This document shows, one piece after another, positions 8,879 through 17,100 of a stretch of DNA of 64,000 bases. A program made the position numbers and the translations under genes. The DNA comes from Nocardioides sp. GY 10127. GTDB lineage: Bacteria > Actinomycetota > Actinomycetes > Propionibacteriales > Nocardioidaceae. The DNA is taken from positions 62,001-126,000 of the forward strand of contig NZ_STGL01000008.1 in the NCBI RefSeq assembly GCF_004919085.1. Direction: 5' to 3'. Under the pieces are notes generated by a model. That model did not search any database, was not told where the DNA came from, and saw nothing but the letters and a program-made list of their open reading frames with translations. Positions within the stretch are counted from its first letter, which is position 1, and every line of letters starts with the position of its first letter.

Positions 8879-9832
8879 TCAGGCCCCCGTCGCCATCGCC
8901 ATGCCCGGCGCGAACGAGCCCGGGGGCGGGGTGATGCCGTTCTCGCGGCACCACTCCCCCGGCTCGCGCTGGCTGCGGCGCGGGATGCCGTTGGAGGGCT
9001 CGAGCTGGAGCGGGATGGGCGGCAGCGGCGGGAGCTCCTGGTCCGCCTCGGCGGCGAGCTCGTCGGCGTCCTTCTCCTCCGACATGCCGATGGGGCCGAC
9101 GCGCTGGGCGTTGAGGAACTGGCGCACGACCGGCTCCTCCGAGCTCAGCAGCATCTCGCGCGGCCCGAACATGGCCAGGTGCTTGTGGTAGAGCAGGCCG
9201 ATGTTGTCGGGCACCGTGCGCGCGGTGTTGATGTCGTGGGTGACGATGAGGAACGTGGCGTCGATCTGCGCGTTGAGGTCGACGATCAGCTGGTTGAGGA
9301 ACGCCGTGCGCACCGGGTCCAGGCCGGAGTCCGGCTCGTCGAAGAGCACGATCTCGGGGTCGAGGACCAGCGCCCGCGCCAGGCCGGCGCGCTTGCGCAT
9401 GCCGCCGGAGATCTCACCGGGCAGCTTGTCCTCGGAGCCCACCAGGCCCACCAGGTCCATCTTCTCCATCACGATGGAGCGGACCTCGGACTCGGACTTG
9501 CGGGTGTGCTCGCGCAGCGGGAACGCCACGTTGTCGTAGAGGTTCATGGAGCCGAACATCGCGCCGTCCTGGAACAGGACGCCGAACAGCTTCCGGATCT
9601 CGTAGAGGTCCCGCTCGGAGCAGGAGGCGATGTCCGTGCCCTCGATGACGATCGAGCCCCGGTCCGGCTTCAGCAGGCCGATGAGCGACTTGAGGAAGAC
9701 CGACTTGCCGGTGCCCGACGGGCCCAGCATCACGCAGATCTCCCCGGCGGGCACCGTCAGCGTGACGTCCCCCCAGATCAGCTGCTTGCCGAACGACTTC
9801 GTCAGGTGCTCGACCCTGATCTCCACACCCAT
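8879..9832 (-). CDS. Mce-system ABC ATPase (MceG/Mkl, MlaF-like)
   Basis: This 317-residue ATPase drives the Mce importer. Visible motifs are Walker A GPSGTGKS (37-44), Q-loop Gln88, the signature SGGMRKRAG (142-150), Walker B IVLFDEPDSGLD (161-172) and switch His199 in VTHD. A C-terminal tail of about 70 residues beyond the ATPase fold is rich in Glu, Asp and Pro and ends PPPGSFAPGMAMA. Such a tail is usual for actinobacterial Mkl proteins. It is the first gene of the mce operon here, whereas mycobacterial mceG is often unlinked to the mce loci. Confidence 0.94.
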   Translation of the reverse strand: MGVEIRVEHLTKSFGKQLIWGDVTLTVPAGEICVMLGPSGTGKSVFLKSLIGLLKPDRGSIVIEGTDIASCSERDLYEIRKLFGVLFQDGAMFGSMNLYDNVAFPLREHTRKSESEVRSIVMEKMDLVGLVGSEDKLPGEISGGMRKRAGLARALVLDPEIVLFDEPDSGLDPVRTAFLNQLIVDLNAQIDATFLIVTHDINTARTVPDNIGLLYHKHLAMFGPREMLLSSEEPVVRQFLNAQRVGPIGMSEEKDADELAAEADQELPPLPPIPLQLEPSNGIPRRSQREPGEWCRENGITPPPGSFAPGMAMATGA

Positions 9833-10077
9833 GGTGCTCCTCCCTCCCGTGGTCCCCGGCGGTCGCGCCGCCTGAGCGGCGCCGTGTCCTGACCTGCCGG
9901 TAACAACGGCGTCACCGGCGCGAGGTTACGCACGAAATGTCGTCCGCGTCACGCACTTGTAGTGACCGGGGTCACCAGGTCTTCCTGACACGTCGGCAGG
10001 GCGCCGACCGGGCGGAGACATCCGGGTACCCGAGGGGGTACTGGTCGAGACCGGTGGGAGGGGTGGGGAAATGCCGC
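9833..10077 (-). promoter_or_regulatory. Upstream region of the mce operon with a GTGACC palindrome
   Basis: No gene is seen between the mce ATPase and the rplL terminator. A 14-bp palindrome, GTGACC-GG-GGTCAC, lies at 9962-9975, about 130 bp before the ATPase start. That is a plausible operator position for a TetR- or GntR-like regulator. I could not assign a clear -10/-35 pair. The regulator itself is not encoded nearby. Confidence 0.4.
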
Positions 10078-10110
10078 GAGGGCGGCCACCCCGGTGGGGT
10101 GACCGCCCTC
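10078..10110 (-). terminator. Terminator after rplL
   Basis: The hairpin has a 15-bp stem and 3-nt loop (GAGGGCGG.CACCCC / GGGGTG.CCGCCCTC). The single non-Watson-Crick pair becomes a G-U wobble in the minus-strand transcript. It lies 37 bp downstream of the rplL stop and is followed by a short T-containing stretch. It separates the ribosomal operon from the mce operon. Confidence 0.8.
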
Positions 10111-10147
10111 GGCGGTGTGGTGCAGGTGTCCCCTCGCGGGGACGGGG

Positions 10148-10540
10148 TCACTTGAGGGTGACGGTGGCGCCGGCGCCCTCGAGGGCCTCCTTGGCCTTCT
10201 CCGCGGCCTCCTTGGTGGCGCCCTCGAGGATCGCCTTGGGGGCACCCTCGACGAGCTCCTTGGCCTCCTTCAGGCCGAGGGAGGTCAGGGCGCGCACCTC
10301 CTTGATGACGTTGATCTTCTTGTCACCAGCGGCCTCGAGGATGACGTCGAACTCGTCCTTCTCCTCAGCGGCGGCCTCGCCACCGGCGGCACCGCCGGCA
10401 GCGGGGGCGGCGGCGACGGCGACCGGGGCGGCCGCGGTGACGCCGAAGGTGTCCTCGAACTCCTTCACGAACTCGGAGAGCTCGATGAGGGTCATCTCCT
10501 TGAACGCGTCGAGGAGCTCGGTGGTGCTCAGCTTCGCCAT
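10148..10540 (-). CDS. rplL: 50S ribosomal protein L7/L12
   Basis: This 130-residue stalk protein recruits translation GTPases. The N-terminal dimerisation domain (about 1-35) leads into an Ala/Gly-rich hinge (about 38-55, [16 protein letters not shown]). The conserved C-terminal domain (about 58-130) contains [20 protein letters not shown] and ends with the usual ATVTLK. It is preceded by a good AAAGGA ribosome site and lies 86 bp downstream of rplJ in the same operon. Confidence 0.99.
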   Translation of the reverse strand: MAKLSTTELLDAFKEMTLIELSEFVKEFEDTFGVTAAAPVAVAAAPAAGGAAGGEAAAEEKDEFDVILEAAGDKKINVIKEVRALTSLGLKEAKELVEGAPKAILEGATKEAAEKAKEALEGAGATVTLK

Positions 10541-10564
10541 GGTGGCGTCCTTTCAGCTGTGGTC

Positions 10565-10583
10565 GGCGCCCGTCGCGGGCGCC
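10565..10583 (-). promoter_or_regulatory. Hairpin in the rplJ-rplL spacer
   Basis: A perfect 8-bp stem (GGCGCCCG / CGGGCGCC) with a TCG loop lies in the 86-bp spacer between rplJ and rplL, 25 bp before the rplL start codon. The rplJ-rplL spacer of bacteria often holds RNA structure linked to processing or to the excess of L12 over L10. That role is inferred here. Confidence 0.45.
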
Positions 10584-10626
10584 GTCCGGGGTTTCAGGTG
10601 GTGGTAGCCGTGGGTGACCCGGAGGG

Positions 10627-11265
10627 TCACGCCTCGGCGGTGTCGCCCTCGTCGGAGGCCGCGGGGGCCTCGTCGGCGGGGGCCTCGGCAGCAGCCGGGG
10701 CCTCCTCGGCGGCGACCGGCGTGCCGGCACCACCTGCGAGGATCGAGGGGTCCTCCTCGGCCTTCGCCTGGAGCGCACCCGCGAGACGGGCGGCCTGGGC
10801 GATCGGCGCGTTGAGGAGGTAGACGGCCTGGGACAGCGACGCCAGCATGGCGCCGGCCATCTTGCCCAGGAGGACCTCGCGCGACTCGAGGTCGGCCAGC
10901 TTGGCCACCTCGGCAGCGTCGAGAGCCTTGCCGTCCAGGACTCCACCCTTGATCACGAGGGTGGGGTTGGCCTTGGCAAAGTCACGCAGGCCCTTCGCGG
11001 CCTCCACGACGTCGCCCGAGATGAAGGCGATGGCGGTGGGGCCGGTGAGCAGGTCGTCGAAGCCGGCGAGCCCGGCCTCCTTGGCGGCCAGCTTGGCCAG
11101 CGTGTTCTTGACCACGGCGTACGTGGCGTTCTCGCCGAGGGAGCGGCGGAGGTCCTGCAGCTCCTTCACGGTGAGACCGCGGTACTCGGTCAGCACGGCA
11201 CCCGCGGACTCGTTGAACTGCTCAACGATGTCAGCGACGGCCGCCTGCTTGTCTGCCCGCGCCAT
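10627..11265 (-). CDS. rplJ: 50S ribosomal protein L10
   Basis: This 212-residue L10 is the base of the ribosomal stalk to which L12 dimers bind. It starts [17 protein letters not shown] at the ATG at 11265, with AAGGAG positioned 6 nt upstream. Core motifs [16 protein letters not shown] and [13 protein letters not shown] are intact. The C-terminal about 40 residues form an acidic, Ala-rich tail ([17 protein letters not shown]), longer than in enterobacteria but usual in actinomycetes. Earlier in-frame starts would run through the structured leader and are rejected. Confidence 0.98.
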   Translation of the reverse strand: MARADKQAAVADIVEQFNESAGAVLTEYRGLTVKELQDLRRSLGENATYAVVKNTLAKLAAKEAGLAGFDDLLTGPTAIAFISGDVVEAAKGLRDFAKANPTLVIKGGVLDGKALDAAEVAKLADLESREVLLGKMAGAMLASLSQAVYLLNAPIAQAARLAGALQAKAEEDPSILAGGAGTPVAAEEAPAAAEAPADEAPAASDEGDTAEA

Positions 11266-11464
11266 GGGTCTCCTTACATCGGTCGGAGAGCCGCCACACG
11301 TCCCGGGAAAGACGAACGGCCCCGGGCGCAGGCCCAGGGCGTGGAAGCGGTACGAGGTACCGAGTCTGTGCTCTGTATCCTGCGCGGGTCGCTCGCTTCT
11401 CGCGAGGCCTTCGGTCCTCCTGCTCGCGCAGGGGGACGACCGGCGGTCTCTGGTTACGGGCTCC
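11266..11464 (-). promoter_or_regulatory. rplJ 5' leader with nested hairpins (L10-leader-like)
   Basis: About 200 nt of untranslated leader precede rplJ. On the transcript I see a long-range stem between CCTGCGCG (11425-11432) and CGCGCAGG (11379-11386). It encloses an inner GAGG/CCTC hairpin around a GAA loop, and a separate perfect hairpin CGGTAC-CTC-GTACCG (11348-11362) follows. The ribosome site sits at the end. L10(L12)4 represses its own operon through such a leader in many bacteria. A covariance search with the Rfam L10 leader model would settle whether this is that element. Confidence 0.6.
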
Positions 11465-11493
11465 AGAGTAGGGACGTCGCGCGGTGCCGCCAA
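11465..11493 (-). promoter_or_regulatory. Candidate promoter of rplJ-rplL
   Basis: Reading the minus strand, TTGGCG (11493-11488) and TACTCT (11470-11465) are separated by exactly 17 bp. They lie about 200 bp upstream of rplJ, at the start of the structured leader. Both boxes are reasonable matches to housekeeping sigma-factor boxes in actinomycetes. Confidence 0.55.
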
Positions 11494-11579
11494 ATCGGCA
11501 CGGGTCCGCGCGCGGGCCCACCCGTCCGGACCTCGGCGCCACCTGTGCCGCGGGGCGGACGACTGGCAGGATCGGAGCC

Positions 11580-12860
11580 ATGACCGACCGTACGCCGCTC
11601 GCCCAGCTCGCCCCCGCGGACCTGGCGGCCTTCCTCGAGAAGACCCAGGCCGACTACGCCCAGCTCGTCGAGCGCGGGCTGAAGCTGGACCTCACGCGTG
11701 GCAAGCCGTCCGCCGAGCAGCTCGACCTCTCCGACGGTCTCCTCGGCCTGCCGACCACGACGAAGGACGCCACCGGCACCGACGTCCGCAACTACGGCGG
11801 CCTCGAGGGCCTGCTCGGGCTCCGCGCCCTCTTCGCCGAGCTCCTCGGCGTCGAGACCGAGCAGCTCATCGCCGGCGGCAACTCCAGCCTGGAGATGATG
11901 CACCGCACCGTCACCAGCCTCGTGCTGTGGGGCGCCGCGGGCGTCGACCAGCCGTGGAAGGACGCCGGCACGGTGAAGTTCATCTGCCCCGTCCCCGGCT
12001 ACGACCGCCACTTCACGCTGCTCGCCGACCTCGGCATCGAGATGGTCACCGTCCCGATGAACGCCGACGGCCCGGACGTGGAGGCGGTCAAGGCCCTCGT
12101 CGCCGACGACCCGTCGGTCAAGGGCATGTGGATCGTCCCGACCTACGCGAACCCGACCGGCTCCACCTGCTCGGTCGAGGTCGCCACCGCGCTCATGTCG
12201 ATGCCCACCGCGGCCCCCGACTTCCGGATCATGTGGGACAACGCCTACGCGCTGCACCACCTCACCGACGACGAGATCAAGAGCGCCGACGCGCTCTCCA
12301 TCGCGGCGGCCAACGGCAACCCCGACCGGCCGATCCTGTTCGCCTCGACGTCCAAGATCACCTACGCCGGCGCCGGCGTGGCGGTGATGGCGATGTCGCC
12401 GCTGAACAAGGCCTGGTTCCTCAAGCACCTCGCCATGGCCTCGATCGGCCCGGACAAGGTCAACCAGCTGCGCCACCTGGAGTTCTTCGGCGACGCCGAG
12501 GGCGTGCGCGCGCACATGCGCAAGCACCGCGACATCATCGCCCCGAAGTTCGCTGCCGTGGAGGACGCCCTCACCGAGGCGCTGGACGGCCTGGACGTCG
12601 CCGAGTGGTCGCGCCCCACGGGCGGCTACTTCGTGAACCTGGACGTCGTGGACGGCACCGCGACCCGGGTCGTCCAGCTCGCCAAGGAGGCCGGCATCGC
12701 GCTGACCCCCGCCGGCTCGGCCTTCCCGCACGGCAACGACCCGCGCGACCGCAACATCCGCCTCGCCCCGACGTTCCCGCCGCTGGACCAGGTCGAGACC
12801 GCCATGGCGGGCGTGGCCACCTGCGTGGCGCTCGCCGCCGCGGAGAAGCTCAGCAGCTGA
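11580..12860 (+). CDS. aspT: Aspartate aminotransferase, class Ic (AspT type)
   Basis: This PLP-dependent transaminase interconverts aspartate and oxaloacetate. The 426 residues match the Corynebacterium AspT subgroup Ic in length and motifs: [11 protein letters not shown] near the start, DVRNYGG (68-74), [13 protein letters not shown] (133-145) and NPTG (191-194). PLP-contacting Asp220 and Tyr223 are present. The Schiff-base lysine is Lys259 in [11 protein letters not shown]. The start MTDRTPL at 11580 is chosen because upstream in-frame sequence is the divergent promoter region of rplJ. It is a single-gene unit, divergent from rplJ-rplL. Confidence 0.93.
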   Translation: MTDRTPLAQLAPADLAAFLEKTQADYAQLVERGLKLDLTRGKPSAEQLDLSDGLLGLPTTTKDATGTDVRNYGGLEGLLGLRALFAELLGVETEQLIAGGNSSLEMMHRTVTSLVLWGAAGVDQPWKDAGTVKFICPVPGYDRHFTLLADLGIEMVTVPMNADGPDVEAVKALVADDPSVKGMWIVPTYANPTGSTCSVEVATALMSMPTAAPDFRIMWDNAYALHHLTDDEIKSADALSIAAANGNPDRPILFASTSKITYAGAGVAVMAMSPLNKAWFLKHLAMASIGPDKVNQLRHLEFFGDAEGVRAHMRKHRDIIAPKFAAVEDALTEALDGLDVAEWSRPTGGYFVNLDVVDGTATRVVQLAKEAGIALTPAGSAFPHGNDPRDRNIRLAPTFPPLDQVETAMAGVATCVALAAAEKLSS

Positions 12861-12894
12861 TCGCCGGCGGCCCGCCCCAGCCGGGGTGGGTCGC

Positions 12895-13971
12895 TCAGCC
12901 GGGGTTGACCGCGACGACCACGTCGCGGTCGATCCCGGCGTCCACGCGGTGGCGGAAGCCCTGCCACGGGCCGTCGTCGAGCGGCTCGAGCCCGGCCGCG
13001 GCCAGGAGCTCCAGGGCCTGCTCGCGCGGCGCGACGTGCGTGTTCCAGGCGATGCCGACGGCTCCCCCGGGACGCAGCAGCCGCCGCCAGCCCGGGAGGG
13101 ACTCGGCGAGGAGCTCCGCGGGGCCGCGGCTGCGCCCGCCGTCCCGGCCGTGGGAGCCGTGCTGGACCCCGTAGGGGGCGTCCGTGACGAGCACGTCGGC
13201 GCTCCCGGCCCGGAAGACGTCCGCGGCGCGCCGGGTGTCCGCCTCCACCACCGTCAGGTGCTGGGTGCGGCCTTCCTTCCACGCGTCCTTGTCCGCGGCC
13301 AGCTCGACGGCCAGCCGCCGGCCGAGGCGCTCGCCGTCGCGCTTGAGCGGCGAGACGTCCGCGGTGTGCTTGAGCCGCTTCGTCCGCAGCCAGGTCTTGA
13401 GGTAGGCCGCCTGGGCGTCGAACGCCTTGCCGTCGACGTCGAGGCCGTCGGCGTCGCAGCCGTGCACGAGGGCGGCGTGCAGGGTCGTGCCGCGCCCGCA
13501 CATCGGGTCGAGCACGCGGGTGCTGCGCCGCCGCCCGGACAGCGCGGCGGGGAGCAGCCCGTCCGGCGTGGCCGAGGCCCACACCGTGAGGTTGAGCAGG
13601 AGCCGGGTGAAGAGCTCGTTGGTCTTGCCGACGTACTTCTGGATGGTGAGGAGGTCCTCGTCCAGGGTCCGGACGTCGGCGGGCTCGGTCGGGAGCAGTG
13701 CGGGTCCGAAGCCGGCGTCCTCCAGCTCGAACAGGGCGTACCCGCCCGAGAGCAGCCCCAGGTGGGCGCGCGTGCGCTCGTCGAGCTCGACGTCCCGGGT
13801 GCGCAGGACCAGGTAGGGCAGCCCGCCCATCGTCTCCAGCCGGACGTCGTCCAGGACGCCGGCCAGGGCCGTGGCGGCCAGCACCTGTGCCTCCGCGAGA
13901 AGGAGGGCGGGCGTGGCGTCGGCGTAGACGCGGTTGGCCGACGGGCGGACGAGGACGGCCCAGGTGCTCAC
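12895..13971 (-). CDS. Trm11/TrmG10-type SAM-dependent methyltransferase
   Basis: This 358-residue protein has the layout of archaeal-type tRNA guanosine N2-methyltransferases (THUMP-like N-terminus plus Rossmann methyltransferase). The N-terminal half is of unclear fold. The SAM-binding motif I is DPMCGRGTTL, and the catalytic motif IV is DAPYG, equivalent to the (D/N)PPY motif of base N-methylases. The GTG start at 13971 (VSTWAVLVRPS) follows CAGGAG by 6 nt, so I prefer it over a start at 14025. The target (tRNA or another nucleic acid) is not proven. It ends 34 bp from the aspT stop, convergently. Confidence 0.75.
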   Translation of the reverse strand: MSTWAVLVRPSANRVYADATPALLLAEAQVLAATALAGVLDDVRLETMGGLPYLVLRTRDVELDERTRAHLGLLSGGYALFELEDAGFGPALLPTEPADVRTLDEDLLTIQKYVGKTNELFTRLLLNLTVWASATPDGLLPAALSGRRRSTRVLDPMCGRGTTLHAALVHGCDADGLDVDGKAFDAQAAYLKTWLRTKRLKHTADVSPLKRDGERLGRRLAVELAADKDAWKEGRTQHLTVVEADTRRAADVFRAGSADVLVTDAPYGVQHGSHGRDGGRSRGPAELLAESLPGWRRLLRPGGAVGIAWNTHVAPREQALELLAAAGLEPLDDGPWQGFRHRVDAGIDRDVVVAVNPG

Positions 13972-14028
13972 GGGGACTCCTGCTGGGGTGCGGGTGGGGA
14001 CGGGACGGCGCGGGGTGCGGGACAACGG

Positions 14029-14069
14029 CGACGGCCCGCCGGCCCCGGAGGGGGCGCGACGGGCCGTCG
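14029..14069 (-). terminator. Terminator after rplA
   Basis: A 10-bp perfect stem (CGACGGCCCG / CGGGCCGTCG) with a 21-nt loop lies 30 bp downstream of the rplA stop. It is upstream of the methyltransferase gene, which reads in the same direction. Confidence 0.65.
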
Positions 14070-14099
14070 TCAGGATGCTGCTCGAGGTGAGCGCGAGGC

Positions 14100-14813
14100 T
14101 CAGGCCTCCTCGGACTCCGCGATGTTGCGGGTCACGTTGGGGTCGACCTGGATACCGGGGCCCATCGTCGTCGAGAAGGTGACCTTCTTGACGTAGCGGC
14201 CCTTGGAGGCGGCCGGCTTGAGTCGCAGGACCTCCTCGAGGGCGGCGGCGTAGTTCTCCGCCAGCGCCTTCTCGTCGAAGGACGCCTTGCCGATGATGAA
14301 GTGCAGGTTGGCGTGACGGTCCACGCGGAACTCGATCTTGCCGCCCTTGATGTCGGTCACGGCCTTGGCCGGGTCCGGGGTGACGGTGCCGACCTTGGGG
14401 TTCGGCATGAGGCCGCGGGGGCCGAGCACGCGGCCGAGGCGGCCGACCTTGCCCATGAGGTCCGGGGTCGCGACGACGGCGTCGAAGTCGAGGTAGCCGC
14501 CGGCCACCTTCTCGATCAGCTCGTCGCCACCGACCTCGTCGGCACCGGCGTCGAGGGCGGCCTGGGCCTTGTCACCGACGGCGAAGACGAGGACCTTGGC
14601 GGTCTTGCCGGTGCCGTGGGGCAGGTTGACGGTGCCGCGCACCATCTGGTCGGCCTTGCGGGGGTCGACGCCGAGACGCATGACCACGTCCACGGTCTCG
14701 TCGAACTTCTTCTTGCTGGAGCCCTTCGCGATCTTGATCGCGGCCAGCGGGGCGTGCAGCTCGGCGGTGTCGAACGACTCCACGGCTGCGCGGTAGCTCT
14801 TGCTGCGCTGCAT
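14100..14813 (-). CDS. rplA: 50S ribosomal protein L1
   Basis: This 237-residue L1 lines the E-site stalk and, in many bacteria, autoregulates the L11 operon. It starts [10 protein letters not shown]. The family signature [16 protein letters not shown] is intact and the protein ends in a short acidic tail (NIAESEEA). The frame runs upstream into rplK, but the ATG at 14813 matches the normal L1 length. It follows rplK with a 119-bp spacer that contains a hairpin. Confidence 0.99.
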   Translation of the reverse strand: MQRSKSYRAAVESFDTAELHAPLAAIKIAKGSSKKKFDETVDVVMRLGVDPRKADQMVRGTVNLPHGTGKTAKVLVFAVGDKAQAALDAGADEVGGDELIEKVAGGYLDFDAVVATPDLMGKVGRLGRVLGPRGLMPNPKVGTVTPDPAKAVTDIKGGKIEFRVDRHANLHFIIGKASFDEKALAENYAAALEEVLRLKPAASKGRYVKKVTFSTTMGPGIQVDPNVTRNIAESEEA

Positions 14814-14890
14814 GGTCTGGTCTCTCTTCTCTGTTCCAGGTGTGGTCGTGTGGGCCAGCGCGGCCCTGCCACAGGTGGGAGCAGACGCGT

Positions 14891-14910
14891 GCGTCACCGA
14901 GCGGTGACGC
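14891..14910 (-). promoter_or_regulatory. Hairpin in the rplK-rplA spacer
   Basis: A perfect 8-bp stem (GCGTCACC / GGTGACGC) with a 4-nt loop lies in the 119-bp spacer, 22 bp after the rplK stop. It may act as a partial terminator or an L1-related control element. Neither role can be shown from the sequence. Confidence 0.4.
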
Positions 14911-14932
14911 AGGGGTGCGTCGGCGGGGGTCC

Positions 14933-15361
14933 TCAGTCGGTGGTGACGCCCATGGAGCGGGCGGTGCCCTCGACGATCTTCATCGCGGCGTCGATGTCGT
15001 TCGCGTTGAGGTCGGGCAGCTTCGTCTGGGCGATCTCGCGCACCTGGTCCTTGGTCAGCTTGCCGACCTTGTCCTTGTGCGGGACCGAGGAGCCCTTCTG
15101 CAGACCAGCAGCCTTCTTGATGAGCTCCGCCGCCGGCGGGGTCTTCGTGATGAAGGTGAACGAGCGGTCCTCGTAGATGGTGATCTCGACCGGGATCACG
15201 TTGCCGCGCATGGACTCGGTCTGGGCGTTGTACGCCTTGCAGAAGTCCATGATGTTGACGCCGTGGGGACCGAGAGCGGTACCCACCGGCGGGGCCGGGG
15301 TCGCGGCGCCGGCCTGCAGCTGCACCTTGACCAGTGCAGAGATCTTCTTCTTGGGAGGCAT
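14933..15361 (-). CDS. rplK: 50S ribosomal protein L11
   Basis: This 142-residue L11 is part of the GTPase-associated centre. It opens [18 protein letters not shown], with the conserved Pro-rich [19 protein letters not shown] and the C-terminal RNA-binding domain ending in [11 protein letters not shown]. It has an AGAAGC-type weak ribosome site. It is the first gene of the L11-L1 pair, 193 bp downstream of nusG and separated from it by a strong hairpin. Confidence 0.99.
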   Translation of the reverse strand: MPPKKKISALVKVQLQAGAATPAPPVGTALGPHGVNIMDFCKAYNAQTESMRGNVIPVEITIYEDRSFTFITKTPPAAELIKKAAGLQKGSSVPHKDKVGKLTKDQVREIAQTKLPDLNANDIDAAMKIVEGTARSMGVTTD

Positions 15362-15503
15362 GATGCTTCTCTTTCTGTCTCGTGGTCATGACGAGGGCCC
15401 CGTCGGGCTCTCTGCCACCTGCGCCCGTCGCCGGGCGCAGCGTTCATTGTGCGGCGTGGTGCCGCAGGAGCCCAAACCGGGAGTGCCCGGGGCCCCGGAC
15501 CGA

Positions 15504-15540
15504 CGAGGACCCGGCACCCTCGCGGGCTGCCGGGTCCTCG
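15504..15540 (-). terminator. Terminator between nusG and rplK
   Basis: A perfect 13-bp stem (CGAGGACCCGGCA / TGCCGGGTCCTCG) with an 11-nt loop sits 14 bp downstream of the nusG stop. It probably separates secE-nusG from rplK-rplA or attenuates read-through. Confidence 0.75.
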
Positions 15541-15554
15541 TGGGCGTGGGTCGC

Positions 15555-16376
15555 TCAGACGCGCTGGATCTGGCTGAAGGACAGCTCGACCGGGGTCTCG
15601 CGACCGAAGATCTCGACCAGGGCCTTGACGCGCTGCGACTCGGCGTTGATCTCGGTGATCGTGGCGTGCAGCGTGGCGAACGGACCGTCGACCACCATGA
15701 CGGAGTCGGAGACCGCGAAGTCGGCGACCTCGATCGGCTTCTTGGCCTGCGGGGCGGAGGAGCCACCGGGCTGCGAGGCGCCGGCAGCGGCGGCCTCGGC
15801 CTCGACGCGGGCCATGACGGCCGGGCGGAGCATGTCCTCGACCTCGGTCATGGTCAGCGGGACGGGCTGGTGGGAGTTGCCCACGAAGCCGGTCACCGAC
15901 GGCGTGTGCCGGACGGCGGACCAGGACTCGTCGGTGAGGTCCATGCGGACGAGCACGTAGCCGGGCAGGACGGTCCGCTTGACCATCTTGCGCTGGCCGT
16001 TCTTGATCTCCGCGACCTCCTCGGTGGGGACCACGATCTCGTGGATGTAGTCCTCCATGTTGAGGGAGATGATGCGGTTCTCGAGGTTCTGCTTGACCCG
16101 GTTCTCCATGCCCGAGTACGTGTGCACGACGAACCAGTCGCCCGGCTTCGCCCACAGCTCGCGGCGGAACGCCTCGAGCGGGTCGTCCTCGTCGGCCTCG
16201 TCCTCGGTGGCCTCGTCCTCGACGGCGTCCTCGTCGGCGGGCTCGTCCTCGACCGCGACGTCCTCGACGTCGGCGTCGACCTGGTCGTCGACGAGGTCCT
16301 CGGCAGCGACGTCACCAGGCTCGACCTCGGTCTCCTCGACCAGGTCGACCTGCTCCGACTCGTACTGCTCCGACAC
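15555..16376 (-). CDS. nusG: Transcription termination/antitermination factor NusG
   Basis: NusG binds RNA polymerase and links it to Rho or the ribosome. The 273-residue form has an acidic, disordered N-terminal extension (about 75 residues, [19 protein letters not shown]) before the NGN domain ([19 protein letters not shown]). A KOW domain at the C-terminus ([17 protein letters not shown]) follows a linker insertion of Ala/Gly/Ser. I chose the GTG at 16376 because GGAG lies 6 nt upstream. An ATG at 16388 in frame is possible and would add four residues. Confidence 0.96.
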   Translation of the reverse strand: MSEQYESEQVDLVEETEVEPGDVAAEDLVDDQVDADVEDVAVEDEPADEDAVEDEATEDEADEDDPLEAFRRELWAKPGDWFVVHTYSGMENRVKQNLENRIISLNMEDYIHEIVVPTEEVAEIKNGQRKMVKRTVLPGYVLVRMDLTDESWSAVRHTPSVTGFVGNSHQPVPLTMTEVEDMLRPAVMARVEAEAAAAGASQPGGSSAPQAKKPIEVADFAVSDSVMVVDGPFATLHATITEINAESQRVKALVEIFGRETPVELSFSQIQRV

Positions 16377-16560
16377 GTGATGCTCCATCAGCTCGACGGG
16401 ACCGGGGCCTCCCCGGTCCGGGACTTGCCCGGCGGGCGCCGGGCGGGCGGCCCCGCGATCGGGCGGCTCGACGGGCGAGCCGGTACCGGGGGGCGGGACA
16501 CAGCCTAATAGGCCCAGCGTAGAGCCCCGCGGAACCGCCGGGCCCACCCGCGCTGCGGGA

Positions 16561-16785
16561 CTAGAACAGCTCGCCGCTGAACAGGGCGAAGGCCGCGCGG
16601 CCGAGCCCGAGGTCCAGCAGGGAGATGAACGCCATCATGACGACGACGAACACCAGGACCACCACGAAGTAGGTGATCAGCTGCTCCTGCGTCGGCCAGA
16701 CGACCTTGCGGAGCTCGGCGACGACCTGTCGCAGGAAGGTCACCGGGCCGGTGCGCTCGACCTTGTCGCTACGCGTGTCCGACAC
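16561..16785 (-). CDS. secE: Preprotein translocase subunit SecE
   Basis: This 74-residue SecE is the clamp subunit of the SecYEG channel. The conserved cytosolic helix [20 protein letters not shown] leads into a single membrane segment ([19 protein letters not shown]). The GTG start at 16785 has AGGAGG 6 nt upstream. A longer frame would run into tRNA-Trp. The order tRNA-Trp, secE, nusG is the classical bacterial arrangement. Confidence 0.97.
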   Translation of the reverse strand: MSDTRSDKVERTGPVTFLRQVVAELRKVVWPTQEQLITYFVVVLVFVVVMMAFISLLDLGLGRAAFALFSGELF

Positions 16786-16824
16786 GTGCCACCTCCTCTT
16801 CCGTTCCGTCGTTCGACCTCTTTG

Positions 16825-16897
16825 CAGGGCACGAGGGACTTGAACCCCCAACCTTCGGTTTTGGAGACCGATGCTCTGCCAGTTGAGCTAGTGCCCT
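16825..16897 (-). tRNA. tRNA-Trp (CCA anticodon)
   Basis: This is a 73-nt cloverleaf on the minus strand. The acceptor stem AGGGCAC pairs with GTGCCCT. The D-arm is GCTCAACTGGCAGAGC, the anticodon loop reads CT-CCA-AA, and the T-arm contains GGTTCAAGTCC. The discriminator is G, and CCA is not encoded. It lies 39 bp upstream of the secE start codon and is probably co-transcribed. Confidence 0.97.
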
Positions 16898-17100
16898 CCG
16901 ATGCTCCCCCACCTGCTCTGTCGCGCCGGGCGCGTTCGAGCCTGTGGATGAACAACCGCGCTGGATACTACGGGTGGCACGGAGGGGAGTCCAAACGGGT
17001 CCCCCTCCACGCCGGGGTCGCCGGGCCCCGGGAGGGACCCCGCCCGCTCGCCGCAGTGGTGCGGGCCCGGCTCCGGGGACGTCCTCCTAGGCTGACCGGC

